A stretch of DNA of 64,000 nucleotides from Comamonas sp. (GCA_021166775.1 JAJPEQ010000013.1:744001-808000); one strand, 5' to 3'. Counted from the stretch's first letter, positions 18,875-28,017 are shown. Notes: generated by a model from the sequence alone, not told the origin. Numbers and translations are program-made.

Positions 18875-19674
18875 GCGCCGCCCCACCGCTGAACGCCGCG
18901 CTGCCCGCAGCATCCCCACGCACCGGCAGCGGCGCCAGCGCGCTGCACCACCTGCTGTTTCTCATCGTCTTCTTCGGCCTGTGGGAATGGGGCAGCCGCG
19001 CCGGCTGGCTGGATCGCACGCTGTTCGGCCAGCCCAGCGAGATCGCGCTGTACCTGTGGCGCGGCTTTTTCGTGCGTGGCGACCTGTGGCTGGAGCTGGG
19101 CTACACGCTGGCGGGCACCTTCATCTCGTTCCTGCTCGGCAGCGCGGCGGCCATCGTGCTGGGGCTGGCGTTCACGCAGTGGCCGCCGATGGAGCGCGCG
19201 CTCGACCCCTACCTCACGGTCATCAACGCCATGCCGCGCTTCGCGCTGGCGCCGCTGTTCCTGCTGTGGTTCGGGCTGGGGCTGTCGTCCAAGGTGGCCA
19301 TGGGCACCAGCCTGAGCTTTTTCATCGTGCTGGCCAACACCGTGGCCGGCATCCGCGGCGTGCCGCAGGACTTCCTCACGCTCAGCCGCTCGCTGGGCGC
19401 GACGCCGCTGCAACTGTTCTACAAGGTCACGCTGCCCTCGGCCGTGCCGGTGATCTTCTCGGGCCTGCGCCTGGGTCTGATCTTCTCGATGCTCGGCGTG
19501 GTCGGCGCCGAGATCATCGCCGCCGAGCACGGCCTGGGCCAGACGCTGGCCTACCTGCAATCGAACTTCAACATGGACGGCGTGATGGCGCTGCTGTTCC
19601 TGCTGGCTGCGCTGGGCATGGTCGTCGTCAAGGGCATGGCGCGGCTGGAGCGCTGGCTGCTGCGCTGGCAATAG
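18871..19674 (+). CDS. ABC transporter permease, NitT/TauT type
   Basis: A 267-residue inner-membrane protein with about six hydrophobic segments. The EAA-type loop that contacts the ATPase is LSRSLGATPLQLFYKVTLPSAV. The start ATG 18871 overlaps the ATPase stop, showing coupled translation. Together with the two preceding genes it makes a complete importer. Its specificity is not visible in the sequence. Confidence 0.88.
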   Translation: MSAAPPLNAALPAASPRTGSGASALHHLLFLIVFFGLWEWGSRAGWLDRTLFGQPSEIALYLWRGFFVRGDLWLELGYTLAGTFISFLLGSAAAIVLGLAFTQWPPMERALDPYLTVINAMPRFALAPLFLLWFGLGLSSKVAMGTSLSFFIVLANTVAGIRGVPQDFLTLSRSLGATPLQLFYKVTLPSAVPVIFSGLRLGLIFSMLGVVGAEIIAAEHGLGQTLAYLQSNFNMDGVMALLFLLAALGMVVVKGMARLERWLLRWQ

Positions 19675-19705
19675 ACCGACAGGCCGCACGACAAGGATGC
19701 ACCGC

Positions 19706-21616
19706 ATGAATCTGCCCACCTCCTGCGCCCACCGCGCCACCGTCGATTTCCAACGTCTGGTGGCGGCCTCGCAACCCGGCGAGGATGGCGAAGACTTTGC
19801 CGACGCGCGGCGCGGATTCATCGGCAGCCTGACCGATGCCGCCATCACGCGGGCCGACGGCGCGCCCGTCTGGAACCTGGCGGCCTACGGCTTTCTGGCC
19901 GCCGGGCAGGCGCCCGACACGGTCAATCCCATCCTGTGGCGTCAGGCCCGGCTCAATCGAGAGCACGGCCTCTTTCAGGTGACCGAGCACATCTTCCAGG
20001 TGCGCGGCTTCGACCTGGCCAACATCACCTTCATCGAGACCGACACCGGCGTGCTGGCCTTCGACGCGCTCACCGTGCCCGAGACTGCGGCCGCGGCGCT
20101 CAGGCTCTACCGCCAGCACCGGGGCGAGCGCCCGCTGCGGGCGGTGATCTACAGCCACAGCCACGTCGATCACTTCGGTGGCGTCGCCGGGCTGGTGAGC
20201 CAGGCGGACCTGGACGCCGGACGCGTGCAGGTCATCGCGCCCGCGGGCTTCATGCGCGCGGCCGTGGCCGAGAACGTGCTCGCGGGCGTGGCCATGGGGC
20301 GGCGCGCGCAGTTCCAGTTCGGCCACACGCTGCCGGTCGGGCCCGCGGCGCAGGTCGATGCGGGCCTGGGCAAGACCATGCCACGCGGGCGGCCCGGTCT
20401 GATCGCGCCAACGAGAGAGATCAGCCAGCCGCACGAGCTGATGGAGATCGACGGCCTGACGCTCGAATTCCAGCTCGCGCCCGAGACCGAGGCGCCGGCC
20501 GAGATGCACTTGTTCATCCCCAGCGAAGGCGCGCTCAACCTGGCCGAGAACGCCACGCACACGCTGCACAACCTGTGCCCGCTGCGCGGCGCCAAGGTGC
20601 GCGACGCGCTCGCCTGGTCCAAATACCTGAACGAGGCGCTGCACCGCTACGGCCCGCGCACCCAGGTCATCCTGGCGCAGCACCACTGGCCCACCTGGGG
20701 CCGCGAGCGCGCGCTGCGCTTTCTCGCTGAGCAGCGCGACCTGTACCGCTACCTGCACGACCAGACCGTGCGGCTGATGAACCACGGCTTGAAGCCCGCC
20801 GAGATCGCCGAGCGCCTGGCGCTGCCGCCGGGGCTGGCCAGCCGCTGGCACGCGCGCGGCTACTACGGCACGGTTTCGCACAACGTCAAGGCCATCTACC
20901 AGAACTACCTGAGCTGGTACGACGCGCACCCGGCCAATCTGCACAAGCTGCCGCCGGTCGAGGCGGCGCGCAAATACGTTGCCTACATGGGCGGGGCCGA
21001 GGCGCTGCTGGCGCGCGCCCGCGAGGATTTCGAGCGCGGCGAATTTCGCTGGGTGGCCGAGGTCATGGCGCACCTCGTCTACGCCGAGCCGCAGAACCAG
21101 GACGCGCGGCTGCTCGCCGCCGCAGCGCTGGAGCAGCTGGGCTTTCAGGCCGAGTCGGCCACCTGGCGCAACGCCTGCCTGCTGGGCGCGCACGAATACC
21201 GCGCCGGGCCACCCAGGCCCCAGAGCGGCGCGGGCGCGGCGATGCTCTCGGCGCTGCCCAACGATCTGCTGTTCGATCTGCTCGCGATGCGCGTCGTCGC
21301 GCCGCGCGCCGAGGGTCTGGCATTCACCCTGGCCTGGCACTTCGGCGACAGCGGCGAGCATTGGCTGTGCGCGCTCTCCAACGGCGCGCTCAGCAGCATC
21401 CGGCTCGATGCCGCGCCCGCCGCCGATGCACTCGCGCGGACCGACCGCGCCACGCTCGATGCGCTGCTGCTCAAGCAGCTCGCCGCACCCGACGCCATCG
21501 CCAGCGGCCGCTTGCAGCTCTCGGGCAACGTGGGGCTGCTTGCGCGCTTCTTCGGTCTGCTCGACCACTTCAGTGGTGCCTTTCCCGTGGTCGATGCCGC
21601 GAGCGTGGCACAGTGA
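19706..21616 (+). CDS. SdsA-like alkyl sulfatase (metallo-beta-lactamase fold)
   Basis: Predicted to hydrolyse primary alkyl sulfate esters such as dodecyl sulfate to alcohol and sulfate. The 636-residue protein has the binuclear zinc motif SHSHVDHFGG (His151, His153, Asp155, His156), the second-shell segment AENATHTLHNLCPLRG and QHHWPTWG. Further on come a helical dimerisation domain and a C-terminal SCP2-like lipid-binding domain (about residues 515-636). This is the domain order of SdsA1/YjcS type III alkylsulfatases. No signal peptide is visible, unlike secreted SdsA1, so it is probably cytoplasmic, which agrees with the linked importer. ATG 19706 is preferred to 19697 because AAGG is correctly spaced from it. 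Confidence 0.88.
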   Translation: MNLPTSCAHRATVDFQRLVAASQPGEDGEDFADARRGFIGSLTDAAITRADGAPVWNLAAYGFLAAGQAPDTVNPILWRQARLNREHGLFQVTEHIFQVRGFDLANITFIETDTGVLAFDALTVPETAAAALRLYRQHRGERPLRAVIYSHSHVDHFGGVAGLVSQADLDAGRVQVIAPAGFMRAAVAENVLAGVAMGRRAQFQFGHTLPVGPAAQVDAGLGKTMPRGRPGLIAPTREISQPHELMEIDGLTLEFQLAPETEAPAEMHLFIPSEGALNLAENATHTLHNLCPLRGAKVRDALAWSKYLNEALHRYGPRTQVILAQHHWPTWGRERALRFLAEQRDLYRYLHDQTVRLMNHGLKPAEIAERLALPPGLASRWHARGYYGTVSHNVKAIYQNYLSWYDAHPANLHKLPPVEAARKYVAYMGGAEALLARAREDFERGEFRWVAEVMAHLVYAEPQNQDARLLAAAALEQLGFQAESATWRNACLLGAHEYRAGPPRPQSGAGAAMLSALPNDLLFDLLAMRVVAPRAEGLAFTLAWHFGDSGEHWLCALSNGALSSIRLDAAPAADALARTDRATLDALLLKQLAAPDAIASGRLQLSGNVGLLARFFGLLDHFSGAFPVVDAASVAQ

Positions 21617-21644
21617 GGCGGATTCACATTCCAAGGAGCGGACG

Positions 21645-23270
21645 ATGGATGAGGCACTCACTTTCGATTACGTCATCGTTGGCGGCGGCTCGGCCGGCTG
21701 CGTGCTGGCCCACCGGCTCAGCAGCGACCCGGGCGTGCGCGTGGCGCTGGTCGAGGCCGGCCCCGCCAGCGGCGGGCGCTGGGTGAGCATCCCGGCGGGG
21801 CTGATCGGCACCGTGCCCACGCACAAGCTCAACTGGGCGTTCGAGACCGTGCCGCAGGCGGGGCTGAACGGGCGCCGGGGCTACCAGCCGCGCGGCAAGG
21901 TGATGGGCGGCAGCTCGGCCATCAACGCCATGTGCTACATCCGCGGCCACGCCAGCGATTACGACGGCTGGGCCGCGGACGGCTGCACGGGCTGGTCGTG
22001 GAGCGAGGTGCTGCCCTGGTTCAAGCGCGCCGAGGGGTGCCTCGTGCCCGATGCCGACGCGAGCGTGCACGGCTTCGACGGGCCGCTCAAAGTCAGCACA
22101 CTGCGCTCGCCCAGCGGCTTCAACCAGCTGATGCTGGACGCCGCCGTCGAATGCGGCCACGCACGCAACGACGACTTCAACGGCGCGCAGCAGGACGGCG
22201 TGGGCCTGTACCACGTGACGCAGGAGCGCGGCGTGCGCTCGGACGCCGCGCACGCTTACCTCGACCCGATACGCGCTCGCGCCAACCTCACGCTGATGGC
22301 GAACGCGCACGCCACGCGCGTCACCTTCGACGAGCGGCGCGCCAGCGGCGTGGAGATCATCGAAGGCGGCAGCAAGCGCCACCTTGCGGCGCGCCGTGAG
22401 GTCATCGTGAGCGCGGGCGCGTTCGGCAGCCCGCAGCTGCTGCAGCTCTCGGGTATCGGCCCCGGCGATGAGCTGCAGCGTCTGGGGCTGGCCTGCGTGG
22501 CCGAGCGCGCGCAGGTGGGCGCCAACCTGCAGGATCACCCCGACGCCATTCTCACGCGCCGCGTCCATGACACGCGGCTCTTCGGCCTGAGCCTGGCGGG
22601 GCTGAGCACGCTCTGGCGCGCCTGGGGGCAGTACAAGCGCGACCAGTCGGGCCTGCTTTCGACCAATTACGCCGAAAGTGGCGGGTTCTTCCGCACGCGG
22701 CCCGATCTGGATCGGCCCGACGCGCAGTGGCACTTCGTGATGGGCATGGTGGACAGTCACGGAAGAAAACGCCATCTGGGCCACGGCTTCAGCCTGCACG
22801 CCTGCATCCTGCGCCCGAAGTCGCGCGGCAGCGTCAAGCTCGCCAGCAACGACCCGCTGGCCGCACCGCTGATCGACCCGGCCTTTCTGACGCACCCCGA
22901 CGACGTGGCCGCGCTCATCCGCGCCGCCCGCAAGACGGCCGACCTGCTGCGCACCAAGGCGCTCGGCCTGCATGCCCAGGTGCCGCTGAACGCCGAGCCC
23001 GACTGGCAGGGTGACGATGCGCCCATCGAAGCCTTCCTGCGCGCGCACGTGGACACGATCTACCACCCGGTGGGCACCTGCCGCATGGGCGCCGACGCCG
23101 ACTCGGTCGTCGACCCCGAGCTGCGCGTGCGCGGCGTGCAGGGCCTGCGCGTGGTGGACGCGAGCGTGATGCCGACGCTGATCGGTGGCAACACCAACGC
23201 CCCCACCATCATGATCGCCGAACGCGCGGCCGATCTGATCCTCCAAAATACGAGCCAAACCGGGCTCTAG
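21645..23270 (+). CDS. GMC-family FAD-dependent alcohol oxidoreductase
   Basis: A 541-residue flavoprotein of the choline dehydrogenase/alkanol dehydrogenase family. The FAD-binding VIVGGGSAG is at the N-terminus, GMC signature 1 is RGKVMGGSSAINAMCYIRGH and signature 2 is GAFGSPQLLQLSGIGP. The catalytic His474 lies in HPVGTCRMG and the partner Asn518 in GGNTNAPT. It probably oxidises the alcohol released by the adjacent alkylsulfatase to an aldehyde. AAGGAG precedes ATG 21645. The last codons and the stop lie inside a dispersed repeat (23246-23306), so the C-terminal residues after ADLIL may be a late addition. Confidence 0.9.
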   Translation: MDEALTFDYVIVGGGSAGCVLAHRLSSDPGVRVALVEAGPASGGRWVSIPAGLIGTVPTHKLNWAFETVPQAGLNGRRGYQPRGKVMGGSSAINAMCYIRGHASDYDGWAADGCTGWSWSEVLPWFKRAEGCLVPDADASVHGFDGPLKVSTLRSPSGFNQLMLDAAVECGHARNDDFNGAQQDGVGLYHVTQERGVRSDAAHAYLDPIRARANLTLMANAHATRVTFDERRASGVEIIEGGSKRHLAARREVIVSAGAFGSPQLLQLSGIGPGDELQRLGLACVAERAQVGANLQDHPDAILTRRVHDTRLFGLSLAGLSTLWRAWGQYKRDQSGLLSTNYAESGGFFRTRPDLDRPDAQWHFVMGMVDSHGRKRHLGHGFSLHACILRPKSRGSVKLASNDPLAAPLIDPAFLTHPDDVAALIRAARKTADLLRTKALGLHAQVPLNAEPDWQGDDAPIEAFLRAHVDTIYHPVGTCRMGADADSVVDPELRVRGVQGLRVVDASVMPTLIGGNTNAPTIMIAERAADLILQNTSQTGL

Positions 23271-23306
23271 CGCTTACTGGTCAAGCGCTGGCAGCTATCA
23301 AAGAAG
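23246..23306. repeat. Dispersed repeat, copy 4, supplying the GMC gene stop codon
   Basis: GGGCTCTAGCGCTTACTGG followed by TCAAGCGCTGGCAGCTATC, one of the best-preserved copies. The TAG of GGGCTCTAG ends the GMC coding sequence. Confidence 0.7.
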
Positions 23307-23321
23307 GTAAGGAGACACCTC

Positions 23322-25601
23322 ATGACTGACCCGCGCATCGGCAAGACCATCGCCGACTCCACGCCGCACTGGCCCGCCGCCCCACTGCGACCGGCGGGCG
23401 CGCCCAACATCCTGCTGGTGCTGTTCGACGACGTCGGCTTCTCGGACTTCGGCTGCTACGGCTCGAGCATACGCACGCCCACCATCGACGCGATTGCCGC
23501 GCGCGGCCTGCGCTACAGCGGCTTTCACACCACCGCGATGTGCTCGACCACGCGCGCCGCGCTGCTCACCGGGCGCAACCACCACGCGGTCGGCGTGGGG
23601 TGCCTCGCCAACTTCGACAGCGGCTTTCCCGGCTACCGCGGCAAAATCAGCCCCGACGCGGGCACGCTCGCCGAGCTGCTGCGCCCGCACGGCTGGCGCA
23701 ACTACATGGTGGGCAAGTGGCATGTCACGCCGCTCACGCAGAGCGGTCCCGCCGGGCCCTTCGACGGCTGGCCGCTGGGGCGGGGGTTCGACCGCTTCTA
23801 CGGCTTCCTGGACGCCGAGACCGACCAGTTCGCGCCCGAGCTGGTGCGCGACAACACCCACATCGACCCGCCCGGCAGCTTCGAGACCGGCTACCACCTG
23901 ACCAGCGACCTGGTGGACCAGTCCATCCGCATGCTGGCCGAGCACCAGGCCGATGCGCCCGACGCACCCTGGCTCTTGTGGCTGGCGCCGGGCGCCTGCC
24001 ACGCGCCGCACCAGGCACCGCAGGACCTGATCCGCGGCTACGACGCGCAGTTTGCCCACGGCTGGGACGTGGAGCGCGACCAGCGCCTGGCGCGCCAGAA
24101 GGTGCTGGGCCTGGTGCCGCAAGACACCGAGCTGCCGCCCAGAAACGACGGCGTGCCCGCCTGGGACAGCCTCACCGCGGACGAGCAGCGCGTCTTCACC
24201 CGCCTGCAGAGCGCCTACGCCGGCATGCTCACGCACGCCGACCAGCAGCTCGCGCGCCTGATGCAGTTCCTGCAGACGAGCGGCATGGCGGACGACACGC
24301 TGGTGCTGGTGCTGTCGGACAACGGCGCCAGCCAGGAAGGCGGCGTCGCCGGCTTCGTCAACGCCATGGGCCCGTACAACCTGCGCCGCGAGGAGATGGC
24401 CGAGAAGCTCGCGCGCCTGGACGACATCGGCGGCCCCGCCTCGCACGCCAACTTCCCGCACGGCTGGGCCATGGCATCCAACACGCCGCTCAAGCGCTAC
24501 AAGCAGAACACGCACGGCGGCGGCATCCGCGACCCACTGGTGCTCGCCTGGCCGCGCGGCATCGCCGCGCGCGGCGAACTGCGCCACGGCTTCTGGCACG
24601 CGCGTGACCTGCTGCCCACGCTGCTGGACTGCTGCGGCGTGCATGCGCCCGAGGCGATCCACGGCATCGCCCAGCAGCCCATCACCGGCGAGAGCCTGCG
24701 CGCCACGCTGGCCGATCCGGCGCCGCGCAGCCGCACCGGCGCGCAGCTGTTTGAAATGTTCGGCCACCGCGGCATCTGGCACGCGGGCTGGAAGGCCGTC
24801 GCCTGGCACGCGCCGGGCACGCCGTTCGACGCCGACCGCTGGGAGCTGTACCACCTGGACGAAGATTTCGCCGAAAACCACGACCGGGCCGCCGCCGAGC
24901 CCGAGCGCCTGGCGCAGCTGCAGCAGCTCTGGTGGCAGGAGGCCGAGGCCAATCAGGTACTGCCGCTGGACGACCGCTTCGGCGCGCGCTTCGCCGAGAA
25001 CGCCCAGCGTGCCCAGGGCGCGCGCACGCGCTTCGTCTTCCACCACGGCATGGGCCATTTGCCCAGCGACGTCGCGCCCGACCTGCGCGCACGCAGCTAC
25101 CGCATCGAGGCGCAAGTGCTCATCCCCGAAGGCGGCGCCGAGGGCGTGCTCGTCGCCCACGGCGACGCCACCAGCGGCTACAGCCTGTACCTGCAGGGTG
25201 GCCACCTGGTGCACGACCTGAACGTCGGCGGCGTGCACCAGCTGCTGCGCTCAGGCCGCCCGGTCGCGCCCGGCCACCGGCGCCTGGCCGTGCAGATGGA
25301 ACTGGGCCCGCTGCAGTGCGTGCCGCTGCCCGGGCATGGCCAGGCCATCGTGCCCGCGAGCCGCCACGCCCGCCTGTGGATCGACGACGACTGCGTGGCC
25401 GAGGGGCCGTGCCGCTTCGGCTTTGCCACGCTGATCTCCTGGTCGGGTCTGGACATCGGCCGCGACCGTGCCAGCCCGGTGTCGCACTACGCGGCGCCGT
25501 TCGCCTTCACCGGGCGGCTCCTCTGCGTCACGGTGGATCTGCAGTCGCAGCAGCCGCTGGACGGCCACGGCATCGGCCAGGCGGAGATGGCGCGGCAGTG
25601 A
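23322..25601 (+). CDS. Large arylsulfatase-type sulfatase, variant CSTTR active site
   Basis: A 759-residue sulfatase without signal peptide. The N-terminal metal site is LLVLFDDVG, the active-site stretch is CSTTRAALLTG with Cys74 and Arg78, and the second metal site is SDNGAS. A separate C-terminal domain of roughly 200 residues follows. It aligns in outline with the large cytoplasmic arylsulfatases of the AtsD type. The position normally occupied by Pro (C-X-P-X-R, needed for conversion of Cys to formylglycine) is Thr here; the codons at 23541-23555 read tgc tcg acc acg cgc. Whether it is matured by the usual enzyme is open. It is the last gene of the cluster; the next gene is convergent. 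Confidence 0.88.
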   Translation: MTDPRIGKTIADSTPHWPAAPLRPAGAPNILLVLFDDVGFSDFGCYGSSIRTPTIDAIAARGLRYSGFHTTAMCSTTRAALLTGRNHHAVGVGCLANFDSGFPGYRGKISPDAGTLAELLRPHGWRNYMVGKWHVTPLTQSGPAGPFDGWPLGRGFDRFYGFLDAETDQFAPELVRDNTHIDPPGSFETGYHLTSDLVDQSIRMLAEHQADAPDAPWLLWLAPGACHAPHQAPQDLIRGYDAQFAHGWDVERDQRLARQKVLGLVPQDTELPPRNDGVPAWDSLTADEQRVFTRLQSAYAGMLTHADQQLARLMQFLQTSGMADDTLVLVLSDNGASQEGGVAGFVNAMGPYNLRREEMAEKLARLDDIGGPASHANFPHGWAMASNTPLKRYKQNTHGGGIRDPLVLAWPRGIAARGELRHGFWHARDLLPTLLDCCGVHAPEAIHGIAQQPITGESLRATLADPAPRSRTGAQLFEMFGHRGIWHAGWKAVAWHAPGTPFDADRWELYHLDEDFAENHDRAAAEPERLAQLQQLWWQEAEANQVLPLDDRFGARFAENAQRAQGARTRFVFHHGMGHLPSDVAPDLRARSYRIEAQVLIPEGGAEGVLVAHGDATSGYSLYLQGGHLVHDLNVGGVHQLLRSGRPVAPGHRRLAVQMELGPLQCVPLPGHGQAIVPASRHARLWIDDDCVAEGPCRFGFATLISWSGLDIGRDRASPVSHYAAPFAFTGRLLCVTVDLQSQQPLDGHGIGQAEMARQ

Positions 25602-25655
25602 GGCCGGCGCCGAGGTCGGCTCACGCAGCGGCCGTGCACCACCGGCCCTTCCCCA

Positions 25656-26354
25656 TCAAGCCCGGCTGCGCGGCCCGCCTTCGGCCTCCTCGCGCTGCGC
25701 AACAGACTGAGCGGCCGTCCATGCGGGCCACAGGCGCCGCGCCGTCGCCAGGGGAACCGCGCCGTCGCCGAACATGCTGCGCCAGATGCCGCGATGCGTC
25801 GGCAAAATGCCCAGCCCGGCCAGCACGTGCACAGCCAAAGCCGCCACCAGCACCACATTGGCATCAATGTGCACCCTGACGGCCACGACGAAGACCCAGC
25901 GCCAGCCCGGCGGTGCAAGGTAGAGGCAGACGCCGCTGGTGGTCACCACGAGCAGCATGGCCAGTACCAGCGCAAGGACCCAACGCTGCAGCGGGTCGAG
26001 CCGCCCCGCGTGCCACGCCCTGGGCTCACGCGCGCCGGAAAAATCGCGCAGAAACTCGCGCAGCCAGATGACATCCTGGCGCCGCACACGGCACAAGCGC
26101 CCCAGCCAGCGGCAACTTGCGCGCCATCGCGTGGCCAGAAGCACCATGGCGACCACGGCAAAACCCAGCCCCCACACATCGTGCGCGCCGCTCGCCGCGG
26201 CATGTCCGCCCAACCAGCCGGTCACCCACTGTGGCAGCGCCTCGGCCAGCGCATAGCCCGTGAGCAGCAGCAGCGCCACGCTGAACGCCGCCGCGCCGTG
26301 GCCCAGGCGGGCGGCCAGCGCATGGCGCAACACCCGCGGCGGCATCCCCTTCAT
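25656..26354 (-). CDS. Cytochrome b561-type membrane protein
   Basis: A 232-residue protein with four or five hydrophobic helices. Histidines lie inside or at the ends of helices (GHGAAAF, GAHDVWGL, VRVHIDANV, LAVHVLAGLG), the pattern of di-heme b-type cytochromes of the prokaryotic cytochrome b561/formate dehydrogenase gamma group. It probably passes electrons between the quinone pool and a periplasmic partner. Its ATG overlaps the stop of the gene upstream (ATGA), so the two products likely work together. The partner enzyme is not evident. Confidence 0.75.
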   Translation of the reverse strand: MKGMPPRVLRHALAARLGHGAAAFSVALLLLTGYALAEALPQWVTGWLGGHAAASGAHDVWGLGFAVVAMVLLATRWRASCRWLGRLCRVRRQDVIWLREFLRDFSGAREPRAWHAGRLDPLQRWVLALVLAMLLVVTTSGVCLYLAPPGWRWVFVVAVRVHIDANVVLVAALAVHVLAGLGILPTHRGIWRSMFGDGAVPLATARRLWPAWTAAQSVAQREEAEGGPRSRA

Positions 26355-26719
26355 TCATTCACCATGAACGCCACTTTTTTGGGCGCACGCACCGCCCGGT
26401 GGTTGGGGCCGGCGAGCTCGACCGTGATCACGTGCATGCCCGGCCGCAGCGCGATGGACACATCATGCTTGCGGTACAGCGCCACCTCTTCGCCGCCATC
26501 GACCGAATAGTGCAGGTGATAGAGCCCATCCCTGGGCGAACCCAGCTCGGCATCGACCACGGTCGTGCGCAGCACCACCGGGCTTTTCACGGTGGTGCCT
26601 GGCTCGGGCGAAACGATGCCGAAGTCCGGCGACGCGGCCGCGGCCACCGTGGCCAGGCACACCAAGGCGCCTGCCGCGGCAAGCCGCATGCCGCGCAGGC
26701 CGTGAATCAGCGATTTCAA
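26351..26719 (-). CDS. Small exported protein of unknown function
   Basis: A 122-residue protein not recognised. A strong AGGAGG (26730-26725) lies 5 bases before TTG 26719, so the start is TTG even though the frame is open further. The N-terminus KSLIHGLRGMRLAAAGALVCLATVAAAA is a signal peptide. The mature part (FGIVSPEPGTTVKSPVVLRTTV, YSVDGGEE, LRPGMHVITVELAGPN) reads as an immunoglobulin-like beta sandwich. It is coupled by ATGA to the cytochrome b561-type gene, hinting at a shared periplasmic redox task. Confidence 0.75.
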   Translation of the reverse strand: MKSLIHGLRGMRLAAAGALVCLATVAAAASPDFGIVSPEPGTTVKSPVVLRTTVVDAELGSPRDGLYHLHYSVDGGEEVALYRKHDVSIALRPGMHVITVELAGPNHRAVRAPKKVAFMVNE

Positions 26720-26758
26720 GAGCACCTCCTGGAACAAAAATGGAATCGGGCGCCCGTC

Positions 26759-27973
26759 CTATTGGACGATGCCGCGCGCGCGCAGCGCCGCGATCTGCTC
26801 GGGTGCGAGGCCCAATTGCGCCAGCACCGCATCGGTGTCTTCGCCCAGGTGCGGCGCACTCGTGCGCACGCGCCCCGGCGTGGCCGAGAGCTTGGGCACG
26901 ATGCCCGGCACCCGCACGCTGTAGCCGTCGCGCGTGGGCTGTTCCAGCAGCATCTCGCGCGCCCGGTAGTGTGGGTCTTGCGCGATGTCCCTGGCGGTAT
27001 AGACCTTGCCGGCCGGCACACGCGCCTGGGCCATCGCCTGCACCACGGCATCGACCGTGCGCGTTCGTGTCCAGTGGGCGATCGCACCGTCGATTTCCGC
27101 CACGCGCGCCACCCGGCCCGCGTTGTGCGCCAGGTCGGGCGCACCGCCCAGGTCCTGCCGACCGATGGCGGTCATCAGGCGCTTGAAGATGCTGTCCCCG
27201 TTGCCCGCCACCAGCACCCAGCCGTCCGCGCAGGGATAGGCGTTGCTGGGGGCGATGCCCGGCAGCGCGCTGCCGCCGGGTTCGCGCACCACGCCAAAGG
27301 CGTCGTACTCCGGCATCAGGCTCTCCATGCAGTTGAACACGGCCTCATACAGCGCCACGTCGATCACCTGCCCCGTGCCGTCATGCGCCTTGCGGTGGTA
27401 CAGCGCCATCAGGATGCCGATCACGCCGTGCAGCGCGGCGAGCGTGTCGCCGATGGATACCCCCACGCGCACCGGCACGCGCCCCGGTTCGGCCGTCAGG
27501 TGGCGCAAGCCCCCCATCGCCTCGCCGATCAGACCGAAACCCGGCAGATCACGATACGGCCCCGTCTGACCGTAACCCGAAATGCGCAGGATCACCAGCC
27601 CCGGATGGGCCGCCTGCAGCACCTCGGGTGCCATGCCCCAAGCCTCCAGCATGCCGGGGCGGAAATTCTCGACCAGCACGTCCGCCTCGGCGATCAGACG
27701 GCGTGCAATCTCCTGCGCCTCGGCCTGGCGCAGATCGAGCGCCACCGATTTCTTGTTGCGCGACTGCACCTGCCACCAGACCGACGTGCCCTCCTTGATC
27801 AGCCGCCAGCCCCGTAGCGGATCGCCCGTGCCCGGGGCTTCGATCTTGACCACCTCGGCGCCGAAGTCCCCCAGCGTCTTGGCGCAGAACGGCCCGGCGA
27901 TCAACTGCCCCATTTCCACCACACGCACGCCCGCAAGCGGCAGCGGTGATTCGTTTTTCTGCTGCATGCTCAT
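26759..27973 (-). CDS. CaiB/BaiF family (class III) CoA-transferase
   Basis: Moves CoA between carboxylic acids. The 404-residue protein begins LAGVRVVEMGQLIAGPFCAKTLGDFGAEVVKIE, the standard family N-terminus, and has the expected catalytic Asp in VGVSIGDTLAAL. The C-terminal LGEDTDAVLAQLGL is also typical. The acid substrate cannot be told from the sequence. It is divergent from earP across 44 bases, with no obvious partner gene. Confidence 0.93.
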   Translation of the reverse strand: MSMQQKNESPLPLAGVRVVEMGQLIAGPFCAKTLGDFGAEVVKIEAPGTGDPLRGWRLIKEGTSVWWQVQSRNKKSVALDLRQAEAQEIARRLIAEADVLVENFRPGMLEAWGMAPEVLQAAHPGLVILRISGYGQTGPYRDLPGFGLIGEAMGGLRHLTAEPGRVPVRVGVSIGDTLAALHGVIGILMALYHRKAHDGTGQVIDVALYEAVFNCMESLMPEYDAFGVVREPGGSALPGIAPSNAYPCADGWVLVAGNGDSIFKRLMTAIGRQDLGGAPDLAHNAGRVARVAEIDGAIAHWTRTRTVDAVVQAMAQARVPAGKVYTARDIAQDPHYRAREMLLEQPTRDGYSVRVPGIVPKLSATPGRVRTSAPHLGEDTDAVLAQLGLAPEQIAALRARGIVQ

Positions 27974-28017
27974 TTCACAGTTTACCGACAGACAGGCCGC
28001 ACATTACCATCGCCCGC

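Noticed and set aside
19628-21661. A 677-codon open frame antisense to the alkylsulfatase gene
   Set aside because: GC-rich codon bias opens long antisense frames; the translation is low-complexity Arg/Ala/Gly/Val with no motif, while the plus strand holds a complete metallo-hydrolase.
21624-23258. A 544-codon open frame antisense to the GMC oxidoreductase
   Set aside because: Same antisense artefact; no recognisable domain.
15924-25655. Sulfatase cluster as an integrative island inserted at tRNA-Thr
   Set aside because: No integrase gene and no second copy of the tRNA 3' end found at the far side; base composition by eye is like the neighbours.
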